A DNA stretch of 28,774 bases from an uncultured Collinsella sp. (GTDB taxonomy: Bacteria > Actinomycetota > Coriobacteriia > Coriobacteriales > Coriobacteriaceae): contig CABQLK010000024.1 in NCBI GenBank assembly GCA_902465015.1, positions 1 to 28,774 of the forward strand, in the 5' to 3' direction. Below are positions 1-7,976 of the stretch, one piece after another (the first letter of the stretch is position 1; each line of letters opens with the position of its first letter). The notes beneath the pieces are model-generated. The model was not told the DNA's origin. It was given only the letters and a program-made list of their open reading frames with translations, and did no database searches. A program made the position numbers and the translations under genes.

Positions 1-15
1 GTCGCGAGTTCCGCA

Positions 16-52
16 CGCAAAGGAAAGCACTTAATGTGCTTTCCGTCTTGCG
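16..52. other. Strong hairpin-forming inverted repeat without a T-tract
   Basis: A perfect 9-bp inverted repeat (GGAAAGCAC, loop TTAAT, GTGCTTTCC) lies at 22-44, and the flanking CGCAA (16-20) and TTGCG (48-52) can extend the stem across a small internal loop. Neither side carries a clear run of T, so it is not a convincing intrinsic terminator. It lies beyond the pnp terminator and may belong to whatever gene lies left of the window. Function unknown. Confidence 0.5.
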
Positions 53-101
53 CAGGACTGTAGAGCAGGAAACTTCATATGCGGCCCTCCCGGGCGCAAG
101 C

Positions 102-132
102 AAAAGGGCGACCCCTGTACGGAGTCGCCCTT
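102..132 (-). terminator. Rho-independent terminator of pnp
   Basis: Read on the minus strand, a 9-bp stem (AAGGGCGAC / GTCGCCCTT) closes a short loop and is followed by a short T run (TTTTG). It starts about 24 bases after the pnp stop codon, so it very likely ends the pnp transcript. Confidence 0.8.
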
Positions 133-155
133 GTTGAGCAGCTTATGTTTAGCTG

Positions 156-2402
156 TTACTCGGCGTCGTGGTGACGGCGAGGCTTTCGGCCTCCGTTGTC
201 GCCGGGACGGCGCGGACGGTCGCTGCGCTCAGAGCGCTCGCGACGCGGACGCTCACGGCGCTGGAAGTGCTCGCCGTCGCCCTCGGAGGCACCCTCGGCG
301 CGAGCAGGGGCCTCGGGCTTGTCCAGACGATCGAGCGAGATCTTGCCGCGATCGTCGACCTCGATGACGACGACCTTGACCTCGTCGCCCACGTTGAGGA
401 CGTCCTCGACCTTCTCCACGCGGCCCTTGGCGACGCGGGAGATGTGCAGCAGGCCGTCCTTACCGGGCAGCAGGTTGACGAAGGCGCCGAAGGGCTGGAT
501 GGAGACCACACGACCGGTGTACTCCTCGCCCGGCTCGGGAACCTTGATGATGAGCTTGATACGCTCGACGGCCTGGTCGACGGACTCGCCGGTGCCGCCA
601 ACAAAGACGGTGCCGTCCTCCTGGATGTCGACCGAGGCGCCGGTCTCGTCCTGGATACCGCGGATGACCTTACCGCCGGAACCGATGACGTCGCGGATCT
701 TGTCGGTCGGAACCTGGATGGAGACGATACGCGGAGCGGTGCTGCGCGTGGTGTGGCGCGGCTCGGGGATCACATCGAGCATCTTCTGCAGGATGAAGGC
801 GCGACCCTCCTTGGCCTGCTGCAGGGCGCGGGCCAGGATGTCGAAGGTAAGGCCGGTGGCCTTGTTGTCCATCTGCAGGGCGGTGATGCCCTCGGTGGTG
901 CCGGTGACCTTAAAGTCCATGTCGCCAAGGAAGTCCTCGAGACCCTGGATGTCGGACAGGACCACGGTCTTGCCCTCCTCCTGAATCAGGCCCATGGCGA
1001 TACCGGAGACCGGGCGCTTAATGGGCACGCCGCCGTCCATAAGGGCGAGCGTGGAGCCGCAGGTCGAAGCCATCGAAGAGGAGCCGTTGGACTCCATGAC
1101 CTCAGAGACGACGCGGATGGCGTAGGGGAACTCGTTCTCGTCGGGAAGCACCGGAAGCAGAGCGCGCTCTGCCAGGTTACCGTGACCGATCTCGCGGCGC
1201 TTGGGGCTGCCCATGCGGCCGGTCTCGCCGGTGCAGAACGGCGGGAAGTTGTAGTGGTGCATGTAGCGTTTGCCCTCGGTGGGCTCGATGGTATCCAGAC
1301 GCTGGCCCTCGTTGAGCATGCCGAGCGAAAGAACCGAGAGCACCTGGGTCTGGCCGCGCTGGAACAGGCCGGAGCCGTGAACGAGCGGCAGGTAGTTGTC
1401 CTTCACCATGATGGGGCGGATCTCATCGGCGGCACGGCCGTCGACGCGCTCACCGGTCTCGACGACCATGGTGCGCATGGCCTTCTTCTCGAGCTTCTTG
1501 AGCGCCACGGGGATCTCGCGCTCCCAAGCGGCCTGCTCCTCCTCGGTGAACTCGGCGCGGATGGACTCCTTCAGAGCCTCGACCTTACCGATACGGGAGA
1601 GCTTGTCGGCGTCGCGAAGGGCGGCAGCCATCTCGTCGTAGTGGGCGAAGATGCGCTCCTGGACCTCCTCGACGGGCTGGTCGAGCGGGTACTCCTTCTT
1701 GACGATGAGGCCGTTGACCTGCTCCCACTCGGCGACGAACTCGTCCTGAGCCTGGCAGAAAGCAGCAAGGGCCTCCTGGCCAAACTTCATGGCGGCGAGC
1801 ATGTCGTCCTCGGAGATCTCCTCGGCGCCGGCCTCGACCATCGAGATGAAATCGGCAGAGCCGCCCAGCTCCAGGTCCAGATCGGAGTTCTCACGCTCCT
1901 CGTAGGTGGGGTTGACGATAAACTCGCCGGTCTCCACGTTACGGCCGATGCGCACGCAGGCAAGCGGGCCCTCGAAGGGCACGCCGCCGAGCGTCATGGC
2001 CAGAGAGGCACCCATGACGTTGATGACGTCGAAGGGGTTGACCTGGTCGGCGACGAGCGAGGTGGCGACGATGTGCACCTCGTTGCGGAAACCATCCGGG
2101 AAGCTCGGGCGAATCGGACGGTCGATCATACGCGCGGTGAGCGTGGCCTTCTCGCTGGGACGGCCCTCACGCTTGAGGTAACCACCCGGGATGCGGCCGG
2201 CGGCGTACATCTTCTCGTTGAAATCGACGGTCAGCGGGAAGAAGTCGTAGTTCTTGCGCTCCTTGGAGACGACCACGGTGTCGAGCATCGTGGTGTCGCC
2301 CTGCTTGACCAGGCACGCGCCGGTGGCCTGCTTGGCAAGCTCGCCCGACTCAAAGGTGTAGGTCTTGCCGTACAGCTCAAAGGTCTTGGATACGAGTGTC
2401 AT
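156..2402 (-). CDS. pnp: Polyribonucleotide nucleotidyltransferase (PNPase)
   Basis: PNPase degrades RNA 3' to 5' by phosphorolysis, releasing nucleoside diphosphates, and takes part in mRNA turnover. The 748-residue protein has the full family layout: two RNase PH-like domains separated by an alpha-helical linker, a KH domain with the motif VIGSGGKVI (about residues 590-600), and an S1 domain starting near EEYTGRVVSIQPFGAFV. The last roughly 45 residues are an Arg/Glu-rich, probably disordered tail (QRRERPRRERSERSDRPRR region), longer and more basic than in many homologues, which may add RNA contacts. The ATG start has a good ribosome binding site (AAAGGAG). It follows rpsO, the same pairing as in E. 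coli, but a terminator lies between them and two hairpins sit in the pnp leader. Confidence 0.97.
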   Translation of the reverse strand: MTLVSKTFELYGKTYTFESGELAKQATGACLVKQGDTTMLDTVVVSKERKNYDFFPLTVDFNEKMYAAGRIPGGYLKREGRPSEKATLTARMIDRPIRPSFPDGFRNEVHIVATSLVADQVNPFDVINVMGASLAMTLGGVPFEGPLACVRIGRNVETGEFIVNPTYEERENSDLDLELGGSADFISMVEAGAEEISEDDMLAAMKFGQEALAAFCQAQDEFVAEWEQVNGLIVKKEYPLDQPVEEVQERIFAHYDEMAAALRDADKLSRIGKVEALKESIRAEFTEEEQAAWEREIPVALKKLEKKAMRTMVVETGERVDGRAADEIRPIMVKDNYLPLVHGSGLFQRGQTQVLSVLSLGMLNEGQRLDTIEPTEGKRYMHHYNFPPFCTGETGRMGSPKRREIGHGNLAERALLPVLPDENEFPYAIRVVSEVMESNGSSSMASTCGSTLALMDGGVPIKRPVSGIAMGLIQEEGKTVVLSDIQGLEDFLGDMDFKVTGTTEGITALQMDNKATGLTFDILARALQQAKEGRAFILQKMLDVIPEPRHTTRSTAPRIVSIQVPTDKIRDVIGSGGKVIRGIQDETGASVDIQEDGTVFVGGTGESVDQAVERIKLIIKVPEPGEEYTGRVVSIQPFGAFVNLLPGKDGLLHISRVAKGRVEKVEDVLNVGDEVKVVVIEVDDRGKISLDRLDKPEAPARAEGASEGDGEHFQRRERPRRERSERSDRPRRPGDNGGRKPRRHHDAE

Positions 2403-2415
2403 TGTTCTCCTTTAC

Positions 2416-2438
2416 CCCGCAGACCCCTTGCCTGCGGG
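2416..2438 (-). promoter_or_regulatory. Hairpin in the pnp leader, just upstream of the ribosome binding site
   Basis: Inverted repeat CCCGCAG (2416-2422) / CTGCGGG (2432-2438) with a 9-base loop, ending some 13 bases before the pnp start. A stem here could affect access to the ribosome binding site or serve as an RNase target. In E. coli pnp controls itself through a leader stem cleaved by RNase III; whether this one works in that way is inference. Confidence 0.4.
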
Positions 2439-2470
2439 CTTCTCATGTGACGTGGGCCCCCTGCCCCCGC

Positions 2471-2486
2471 CACGCTTCAGAGCGTG
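2471..2486 (-). promoter_or_regulatory. Second small hairpin in the rpsO-pnp spacer
   Basis: Inverted repeat CACGCT-TCAG-AGCGTG, a 6-bp stem with a tetraloop, lying between the rpsO terminator and the pnp leader hairpin. No T-tract. It could be an RNA processing site or a stabilising 5' structure of the pnp transcript; the role is unknown. Confidence 0.35.
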
Positions 2487-2505
2487 ATTGTTCACGCCCT
2501 TACAC

Positions 2506-2537
2506 AAAAAGAGCGCCCCGCTGCGCAGGACGCTCTT
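2506..2537 (-). terminator. Rho-independent terminator of rpsO
   Basis: On the minus strand AAGAGCGTCC pairs with the GGGGCGCTCTT side around a short loop and is followed by TTTTT. It starts about 15 bases after the rpsO stop. It should separate rpsO from pnp at least partly, so pnp is expected to depend on read-through or on its own promoter. Confidence 0.8.
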
Positions 2538-2552
2538 AGCATGTACAAATCC

Positions 2553-2831
2553 TTACTGGATGTTGTCGCGGATGCCCAGAGCCTTAATGAGCTCACGGTA
2601 CTCGACGATGTCGTTCTTCTTGATGTAGGAGAGAAGACGACGACGACGGCCGACGAGCATAAGCAGGCCACGACGGGTGTGGAAGTCCTTCTGGTGGGAC
2701 TTCATGTGCTCGGTCAGCTCCTTGATGCGCTCGGTCAGGATGGCGACCTGAACCTTGGGGTTGCCGGTGTCGACCGGGGTGTTACCGAACTGGGCAGTCA
2801 ACTCCGCCTTGCGCTCTTTGGAAACAGTCAT
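2553..2831 (-). CDS. rpsO: 30S ribosomal protein S15
   Basis: S15 binds 16S rRNA early in assembly of the small subunit platform. The 92-residue product has the family signatures GNTPVDTGNPKVQVAILTERI and the basic stretch RRGLLMLVGRRRRLLSYIK, and a normal length (89 in E. coli). The frame is open for 32 more codons upstream, but the ATG at 2831 is chosen because the S15 sequence starts there (MTVSKERKAEL) and it is preceded by AAAGGTG at proper spacing. A terminator follows the gene. A 16-bp palindrome lies 20 bases upstream of the start and may be part of an autoregulatory leader. Confidence 0.97.
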   Translation of the reverse strand: MTVSKERKAELTAQFGNTPVDTGNPKVQVAILTERIKELTEHMKSHQKDFHTRRGLLMLVGRRRRLLSYIKKNDIVEYRELIKALGIRDNIQ

Positions 2832-2851
2832 TGTTTCACCTTTCGTTTTAC

Positions 2852-2867
2852 GTCGCCCGCGGGCGAC
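2852..2867 (-). promoter_or_regulatory. Perfect 16-bp palindrome in the rpsO leader
   Basis: GTCGCCCGCGGGCGAC is a perfect palindrome that folds as a 6-bp G/C stem with a CGCG loop in the rpsO mRNA, directly upstream of its ribosome binding site. S15 is known in several bacteria to repress its own mRNA through leader structures that differ between lineages; this element is a candidate for such a site, by position only. Confidence 0.4.
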
Positions 2868-2969
2868 TCGATTCACCTCGGACTGGGAAGCCGCCGGTGG
2901 AGCGAGCATCCAAGGTCGAGGTACCAACAGGTCGGTATGTTACCACAAGCAGCCCGCGCCTGCGCATCA

Positions 2970-3719
2970 TCACCGACCCAACATGAATTCCATCGCACGG
3001 AGGCGCTGATCGGTGTGCGTCGCCGCCCACACATGCGAAAGCCCGAGCAAGAACGCCGCCGTATGCGGGTCGATTCGCTCGGCCATGAGCGCATCGAAGG
3101 TCATGGACATGAGGGCGCGCAGCCACGCGACCTCACCGGTCAACACCAGCTCGGCACCCGGAACGCTCGACGCGCACGACCCGCACATGAGACCGCCCGC
3201 CTGGGGTGAAAAATACGACAGCATGGGGTCTCCGCACAGCACGCATGCCGAAAAATCGGGTCGATAGCCAACGTGCGACAGCAGTTTAAAGACAAAGGCC
3301 GCCACGAGCAGGTCCATATGCGCCGAGTCGAGCCCGCTGCCGACAAGCGTGAGCGCCCGCTCCGTAATGGCAAAGGTAAACGGGTCCTCGGCGTCCTCGA
3401 ACGAGCACACGCGCGCGACCTCGGCGATCGCGCTTGCAGCGCAGGTCGTCTCGTAATCGGGCGCAGCGCCGAGCGGAGCCTCCATAAGCTCGGCCTGGGA
3501 AACCACGTCGAGTGACCGTCCATGCGCAAGCAGCATATCGACGGTACAGAACAGCTCGCAGCGCGCAGCCAGGCGTCCACCGGGTTTGCGGGCGCCCTTT
3601 GCCACGGCACGAACCTGCCGACCCCGCTCGTCAAGCATCGTCAGAATCAAGTCCGTCTCTTTGAGCTTCGTCTTGTCGAGGACGAGTACCTTCGTGCGAT
3701 ATGTCCGAGAGCCTGCCAT
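2970..3719 (-). CDS. recO: DNA repair protein RecO
   Basis: RecO acts in the RecFOR recombination-mediator pathway, annealing complementary strands and helping RecA load onto SSB-coated DNA. The 249-residue protein begins with the OB-fold region typical of RecO (YRTKVLVLDKTKLKETDLIL, then a beta strand rich in Arg/Val and GARKPGGRL). Near residues 161-184 it has two CxxC pairs (CVLCGD and CGSC), the zinc-binding site found in many Gram-positive RecO proteins. It is the last gene of the long lepA-recO operon, starting 15 bases after era ends; the era-recO adjacency is common in bacteria. The ATG is preceded by AAGGA that overlaps the era stop codon, at a somewhat long spacing. Confidence 0.93.
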   Translation of the reverse strand: MAGSRTYRTKVLVLDKTKLKETDLILTMLDERGRQVRAVAKGARKPGGRLAARCELFCTVDMLLAHGRSLDVVSQAELMEAPLGAAPDYETTCAASAIAEVARVCSFEDAEDPFTFAITERALTLVGSGLDSAHMDLLVAAFVFKLLSHVGYRPDFSACVLCGDPMLSYFSPQAGGLMCGSCASSVPGAELVLTGEVAWLRALMSMTFDALMAERIDPHTAAFLLGLSHVWAATHTDQRLRAMEFMLGR

Positions 3720-3734
3720 GCGCGCCGCGCGTCC

Positions 3735-4802
3735 TTAGTCCTCGGCGTTGTAGCCAAAGCGACGAATCTGTGCCTCGTCGTCACGCCAGCCGGCCTTGAC
3801 CTTCACGTCCAGCTCCAAAAAGACCTGCGTGCCAAAGATGCGCTCAAGATCGCGACGGGCATCGATACCGATATGCTTGATCATCTCGCCGCCCTTGCCG
3901 ATGATGATGCCCTTCTGGCCCTCACGCTCAACATAAATGGTGGCATGCACGCGCAGCACCTTCTTGGTCTGCTCGAGCGCATCGCAGATCACGCCAACGG
4001 AGTGCGGAATCTCATCACGGGTGCGGCGCAAGACCTTCTCGCGCACAAACTCGGCAACGAGCGTCTCATCGGAAGCGTCGGTACCCATGTCCTCGGGGAA
4101 CCAACGCGGACCCTCGGGCAAAAAGTGCGCAACGGTCTCGATAAAGGCATCGACGTTGAAGTTTTTGACCGACGACGTAACGATCTCGTCGTCATATTCC
4201 ATGAGCTCGTGGGCAGCCTTAAGCTGCTCCATGACCTGTGCGGGGTCGGCCTCATCGGCCTTAGTGAGAACCAGAACCTTCTTGGAACGGGCGCATCTGA
4301 CGCGCTCGGCAACCCAAGCGTCTCCCCTGCCGATCGGTTTGGTGGCATCAATCAAAAACGCGACGACATCGACATCGTTCAGCTCGAACAACGCGCTCTT
4401 GTTGAGCTCGGATCCCAGACCGTCCTTGGGCTTATGAATACCCGGGGTATCGACAAAGACCAGCTGGTAGCCGGGACGGTTGACGACGGCGCGCATGCGG
4501 CGACGGGTCGTCTGGGCCACCGGCGAGGTGATGGCGACCTTTTTGCCATAGCAGGCATTAAGCAATGTGGATTTGCCTGCGTTGGGGCGTCCGACCAGGG
4601 CCACGAAGCCGCTGCGGAAACCAGGCTCAACGTCGCCAAAGCCCGCGAGGTTGTCGTCCTCGTCGCACAGGGCGTCGAGCTCCTCATCGCTCATGCCCTC
4701 AAACGGGTCGAACTCCTCGACATCCTCGAGCCCCTCGGTATCCACCGCGTCCAAAGTCTCGTCGTCCAGGATCTCATCGGTAGGCTGCATATTGTCGGAC
4801 AT
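3735..4802 (-). CDS. era: GTPase Era with a long acidic N-terminal extension
   Basis: Era is an essential-type GTPase that binds the 3' end of 16S rRNA and checks small-subunit assembly. The GTPase motifs are clear: G1 GRPNAGKS at 71-78, the G3 DTPGIHKP motif and the G4 region LTKADEAD, followed by a KH domain with IIGKGGEMIKHIG. Family members usually have G1 near residue 15; here about 55 extra residues precede it. Within the first 60 residues 25 are Asp or Glu and none is Lys or Arg. The ATG at 4802 has a good ribosome binding site (AAAGGGA), supporting translation of the extension, although internal ATG codons (residues 5 and 37) exist. The neighbours ybeY and dgkA upstream form the classic ybeY-dgkA-era cluster. 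Confidence 0.96.
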   Translation of the reverse strand: MSDNMQPTDEILDDETLDAVDTEGLEDVEEFDPFEGMSDEELDALCDEDDNLAGFGDVEPGFRSGFVALVGRPNAGKSTLLNACYGKKVAITSPVAQTTRRRMRAVVNRPGYQLVFVDTPGIHKPKDGLGSELNKSALFELNDVDVVAFLIDATKPIGRGDAWVAERVRCARSKKVLVLTKADEADPAQVMEQLKAAHELMEYDDEIVTSSVKNFNVDAFIETVAHFLPEGPRWFPEDMGTDASDETLVAEFVREKVLRRTRDEIPHSVGVICDALEQTKKVLRVHATIYVEREGQKGIIIGKGGEMIKHIGIDARRDLERIFGTQVFLELDVKVKAGWRDDEAQIRRFGYNAED

Positions 4803-4814
4803 GGGAATCCCTTT

Positions 4815-5192
4815 CTAAATAAAGCCGAGCGCGTGGGCAAATACCAGCACGCCCACAATCGCGGCGGTGATGGAAAGAATGTAAACAGAGGCGGCGGCGA
4901 TGTCCTTCGCACGCTTGGCCAGCGGATGGAGCTCCTGGGTCGCTAGGTCGACGATAGCCTCCATAGCGGTGTTGCACAGCTCGCCGTGAATCACCAGGCC
5001 ACAACAGATGATAATCGTGGCCCACTCGGCAATGTCGAGGCCCACGATACAGCCGGCAATGACGGTACACACGCCTGCCACGAGCATGACCTTGATGTTG
5101 CGCTCGGTCTTGACGGCGGTAACGAAACCCTCCATGGCATAGGAAAACGACTTTAAGAAGGACGGATGGTCCTTGTTCGATCCGGGAATCAT
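4815..5192 (-). CDS. dgkA: Undecaprenol/diacylglycerol kinase family membrane protein
   Basis: Small integral membrane lipid kinase; in Gram-positive bacteria members of this family mostly phosphorylate undecaprenol to recycle the cell-wall lipid carrier, rather than diacylglycerol. The 125-residue protein shows the family core: KTERNIKV near residue 30, the catalytic block HGELCNTAMEAIVDL, then AKRAKDIAAASV, with three hydrophobic segments (about 34-53, 57-70 and 102-122). ATG start with AGGAG overlapping the ybeY stop codon, so the two are probably translationally coupled. Substrate preference cannot be read from sequence. Confidence 0.92.
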   Translation of the reverse strand: MIPGSNKDHPSFLKSFSYAMEGFVTAVKTERNIKVMLVAGVCTVIAGCIVGLDIAEWATIIICCGLVIHGELCNTAMEAIVDLATQELHPLAKRAKDIAAASVYILSITAAIVGVLVFAHALGFI

Positions 5193-5201
5193 AGACGGCT
5201 C

Positions 5202-5711
5202 CTAGTCGTGGGCGTGGTTGGTGATGGGGCCGACGTGGACTAGCTTGGGGTCCTCGCCGCGCTCGAGCGCCAGATCGCGCAGGATGGCGTCCTCGCGGGC
5301 CTCCATGACCTCGGCCTCGTCGTCCTCGATGTGGTCATAGCCCAGCAGGTGCAGCATGCCGTGTACGAGCATCAGACGGCACTCGTCAGCGGGGCTATTG
5401 CCAAAACCGGGGGCCTGACGGGCAATAACCTGCGGGGCCAAGATAATATCGCCGAGCTCGAGCGTCTCATCGGCGGGAATGTCATCGTCAAAGGCCGAAT
5501 CGCACTCAAACGAGAGCACATCGGTGGTACGGTCGATACCGCGCCACTCGTGGTTGAGCTCGTGCATCTCGTCCTCGTCGACATACGAAAGGGAAATCTC
5601 GACTTCACGCTCAACGCCCTCGGCGGCAAGCACAACCTCGCAGATGTGCTCCACCTCCTGCGCGTCGAGCAGCGTATCGAGCTCGGCATCGTTGCTGATC
5701 AATACACTCAA
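5202..5711 (-). CDS. ybeY: Endoribonuclease/rRNA maturation factor YbeY
   Basis: YbeY is a metal-dependent RNase involved in 16S rRNA 3' end maturation and ribosome quality control. The 169-residue protein has the zinc-binding signature H117-GML-H121-LLGYD-H127 and the conserved DRTTDVLSF segment at 60-68. The start is an unusual TTG at 5711; it is chosen because a strong ribosome binding site (AAAGGAG) lies five bases upstream and the protein start aligns with the family. The site overlaps the end of phoH, so ybeY follows phoH as in most bacteria. The C-terminus carries about 25 residues beyond the core. Confidence 0.95.
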   Translation of the reverse strand: MSVLISNDAELDTLLDAQEVEHICEVVLAAEGVEREVEISLSYVDEDEMHELNHEWRGIDRTTDVLSFECDSAFDDDIPADETLELGDIILAPQVIARQAPGFGNSPADECRLMLVHGMLHLLGYDHIEDDEAEVMEAREDAILRDLALERGEDPKLVHVGPITNHAHD

Positions 5712-5722
5712 CGGGACTCCTT

Positions 5723-6694
5723 TCAGTCACGTACGCGCTTCTCGCGCACATCATCATAAGTATCGTATGCCTCGACGATACGTCCCACCAAGGCATGGCG
5801 CACCACGTCGGCACGCTCGAGGTGCGAAAATGCGACATCATCGACACGGCCCAAAATCTTCTCGACATCCGCCAAGCCACCACGACGACCCACCAGGTCA
5901 CGCTGGCTCAGGTCGCCGGTAATCACAAACTTGGAGTTGAAGCCCAGGCGTGTCAGGAACATCTTCATCTGCTCGGGCGTGGTATTTTGCGCCTCGTCGA
6001 GCACCACGAAGGCATCACTCAGCGTGCGTCCGCGCATGTAGGCAAGCGGGGCGATCTCGATCACGCCGCGCTCCATAAGCTCATCGGTGCGCTCGCGATC
6101 CATCATGTCAAAAAGGGCGTCGTAAAGCGGACGCATGTAGGGATCGATCTTTTCCTCGAGGGTGCCGGGCAAAAAGCCCAGATTCTCCCCCGCCTCGACA
6201 ACCGGACGCGTCAAGATCAGACGGCCCACCTCGTGACGCTTGAGCGCGGCAACGGCGAGCGCCATAGCCAGATAGGTCTTACCGGTACCGGCAGGACCCA
6301 AGCCAAACGTGATGGTATGCGAGCGGATGGCATCCACATAGCGCTTTTGCCCGAGCGTCTTGGGGCGAATGACGCGGCCGCGATACGAAAGCAGCACGTC
6401 ATCGCGAAGCGACGTAGCCTCGTGCTCACCGTCGCGCAAGACAGCCAGGCAGCGAGAGACATCGTCGGCAGACAGCGTGCGCCCGGCGGCCGCCTCGCGA
6501 AAAGCGTGCTCGAAAAAGCGCGCCACGAGTTCGACCTCGTCCGGGTCGCCGCTCACGGAGATGCTATCGCCACGGGCGACCACATGAGCGCGAACCAAGC
6601 TCTCGAGCGCACGAAGGACGCCGTCGCCGGCGCCCAAAACGCGCGAGGGATCAATTCCCTCGGGAACGGTAAGTCTAATCTTCGAGGCTTCCAT
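5723..6694 (-). CDS. phoH: PhoH family ATPase
   Basis: PhoH-like P-loop ATPase of RNA metabolism, genetically linked to YbeY across bacteria. The 323-residue protein has a conserved N-terminal region, then Walker A GPAGTGKT at 133-140, the TRPVVEAGENLGFLPG motif and Walker B FVVLDEAQN followed by TGDLSQRD. The frame is open further upstream, but the ATG at 6694 is preferred because AGGGAGG precedes it and the upstream residues do not resemble the family. The start lies 20 bases inside the 3' end of mtaB, indicating coupled translation. Confidence 0.93.
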   Translation of the reverse strand: MEASKIRLTVPEGIDPSRVLGAGDGVLRALESLVRAHVVARGDSISVSGDPDEVELVARFFEHAFREAAAGRTLSADDVSRCLAVLRDGEHEATSLRDDVLLSYRGRVIRPKTLGQKRYVDAIRSHTITFGLGPAGTGKTYLAMALAVAALKRHEVGRLILTRPVVEAGENLGFLPGTLEEKIDPYMRPLYDALFDMMDRERTDELMERGVIEIAPLAYMRGRTLSDAFVVLDEAQNTTPEQMKMFLTRLGFNSKFVITGDLSQRDLVGRRGGLADVEKILGRVDDVAFSHLERADVVRHALVGRIVEAYDTYDDVREKRVRD

Positions 6695-7967
6695 GAACCT
6701 CCCTGCGTGCATGGACCAAGCCGGAATCATCGACTCCGATGATAGCAACATCGAGCAGGCACGGGGCTGTAAGTCCACAGGTATCGTCAAGACGGGCATG
6801 ATGGAACGAGCCGAGCGTCAGGTTGTCACCATACTCGAGCACGGCACGCTCGACCGTGCCCACGCGACGACGAGCGTCGGCAATAGCGAGCTCCTGTGCG
6901 GCGGCCCGCATACGGCGGCTGCGCTCGGCCATAACCTCGGGTGGCACCTGGTCGGGCATGTCGGCAGCAAGGGTACCGGGACGCTTGCTGTAGCGGAACA
7001 CGTGCATACGCGAGAAACCCACACGGCGGCACAGCGCCAGCGACTCCTCGAACTCCTCGTCCGTCTCACCAGGAAAACCGACGATGACATCGCACGAAAG
7101 GGACGCCTGGGGCAAGTTGGCGCGAATCATACGCACCGTGTCCTCAAAGGCCTCGGCGCTATAGGGACGGCCCATGCGATGCAGGGTCGCAGTGCAGCCG
7201 GACTGCACGGGCAGGTGCAAAAACGGGGCGATACGCTGCGGATAGCGCGCCATAACCTTAAGCAGGCGCTCGGAGATATCCATGGGCTCGACCGAGGAAA
7301 TGCGCACATGCGGAATAGACGTGCGCTCCATGATGGCCTCGAGCAGCTCATCGATTTCGACGTGCTCGTCGGTCGCGCTCTTGCAATCGTAGGCGCCCAG
7401 GTTCACACCGGTCAGCACCACCTCGGGCACGCCGGCCTCCTGGGCCTCGCGAACTTGCTCGAGCACGGACTCGACGGGCACGGAGCGCTCGGGGCCGCGT
7501 GCCTTCCACACAATGCAATAGGTGCAGCGATGGTTGCAGCCGTCCTGAATCTTCACGCCCAGGCGAGAGCGACCGAGCGCATCGACCACCTCGCCATCGC
7601 TGCAGGCGGGAACGCTATCGGATTCGACACCCAGCACCTCGCAGACGCGCTCGGCGACGTCAATCTTGGACGGCTCGGCGATCACGCGATCGGAGAGCTC
7701 CAGCAACTCCTCGGGATGCAGGTTGACGACGCAGCCGGTTACGACCACGTAAGGCTCGCCCGGATAGGCCAGCGCATGACGGACGGCCTTACGGGTCTTG
7801 GCCTCGGCCTCGCCCGTAACGGCACAGGTGTTAATGACGATCAGATCGGCATCCTGGGGCTCCACAATAGCAAATCCCAGGCGCATAAGATCGGCAGTGA
7901 TACGGTCAGACTCAACCCGGTTGACGCGGCAGCCGAGGTTGACGACGGAAATATGGGGTGCGAGCAC
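6675..7967 (-). CDS. mtaB: tRNA t6A37 methylthiotransferase MtaB-like
   Basis: Radical SAM methylthiotransferase that converts t6A to ms2t6A at position 37 of ANN-decoding tRNAs. The three cysteines of the N-terminal UPF0004 cluster are visible (C13 in LGCRVN, C48 in NTCAVT, C79 in TGCVV), as is the radical SAM CxxxCxxC at 144-151 (CNHRCTYC). The start VVNLGCRVNRVESDRI and the absence of the MiaB hallmark sequence favour MtaB over MiaB (ms2i6A). Length 430 fits. It lies nine bases after the dnaJ stop and overlaps phoH. Assignment to MtaB rather than another subclass is from motif memory. Confidence 0.88.
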   Translation of the reverse strand: MLAPHISVVNLGCRVNRVESDRITADLMRLGFAIVEPQDADLIVINTCAVTGEAEAKTRKAVRHALAYPGEPYVVVTGCVVNLHPEELLELSDRVIAEPSKIDVAERVCEVLGVESDSVPACSDGEVVDALGRSRLGVKIQDGCNHRCTYCIVWKARGPERSVPVESVLEQVREAQEAGVPEVVLTGVNLGAYDCKSATDEHVEIDELLEAIMERTSIPHVRISSVEPMDISERLLKVMARYPQRIAPFLHLPVQSGCTATLHRMGRPYSAEAFEDTVRMIRANLPQASLSCDVIVGFPGETDEEFEESLALCRRVGFSRMHVFRYSKRPGTLAADMPDQVPPEVMAERSRRMRAAAQELAIADARRRVGTVERAVLEYGDNLTLGSFHHARLDDTCGLTAPCLLDVAIIGVDDSGLVHARREVHGSLED

Positions 7968-7976
7968 GCGGGCTCC

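Noticed and set aside
168..2450. A 760-codon plus-strand open frame opposite pnp, and similar long plus-strand frames opposite era, mtaB/dnaJ, hemW and lepA
   Set aside because: These are mirror frames produced by G/C-rich third positions of the real minus-strand genes. Their translations show no recognisable domains, whereas the minus-strand products match known families throughout.
2832..2927. A 32-residue N-terminal extension of S15
   Set aside because: The residues do not resemble S15, the ATG at 2831 has a proper ribosome binding site, and the region holds the leader palindrome.
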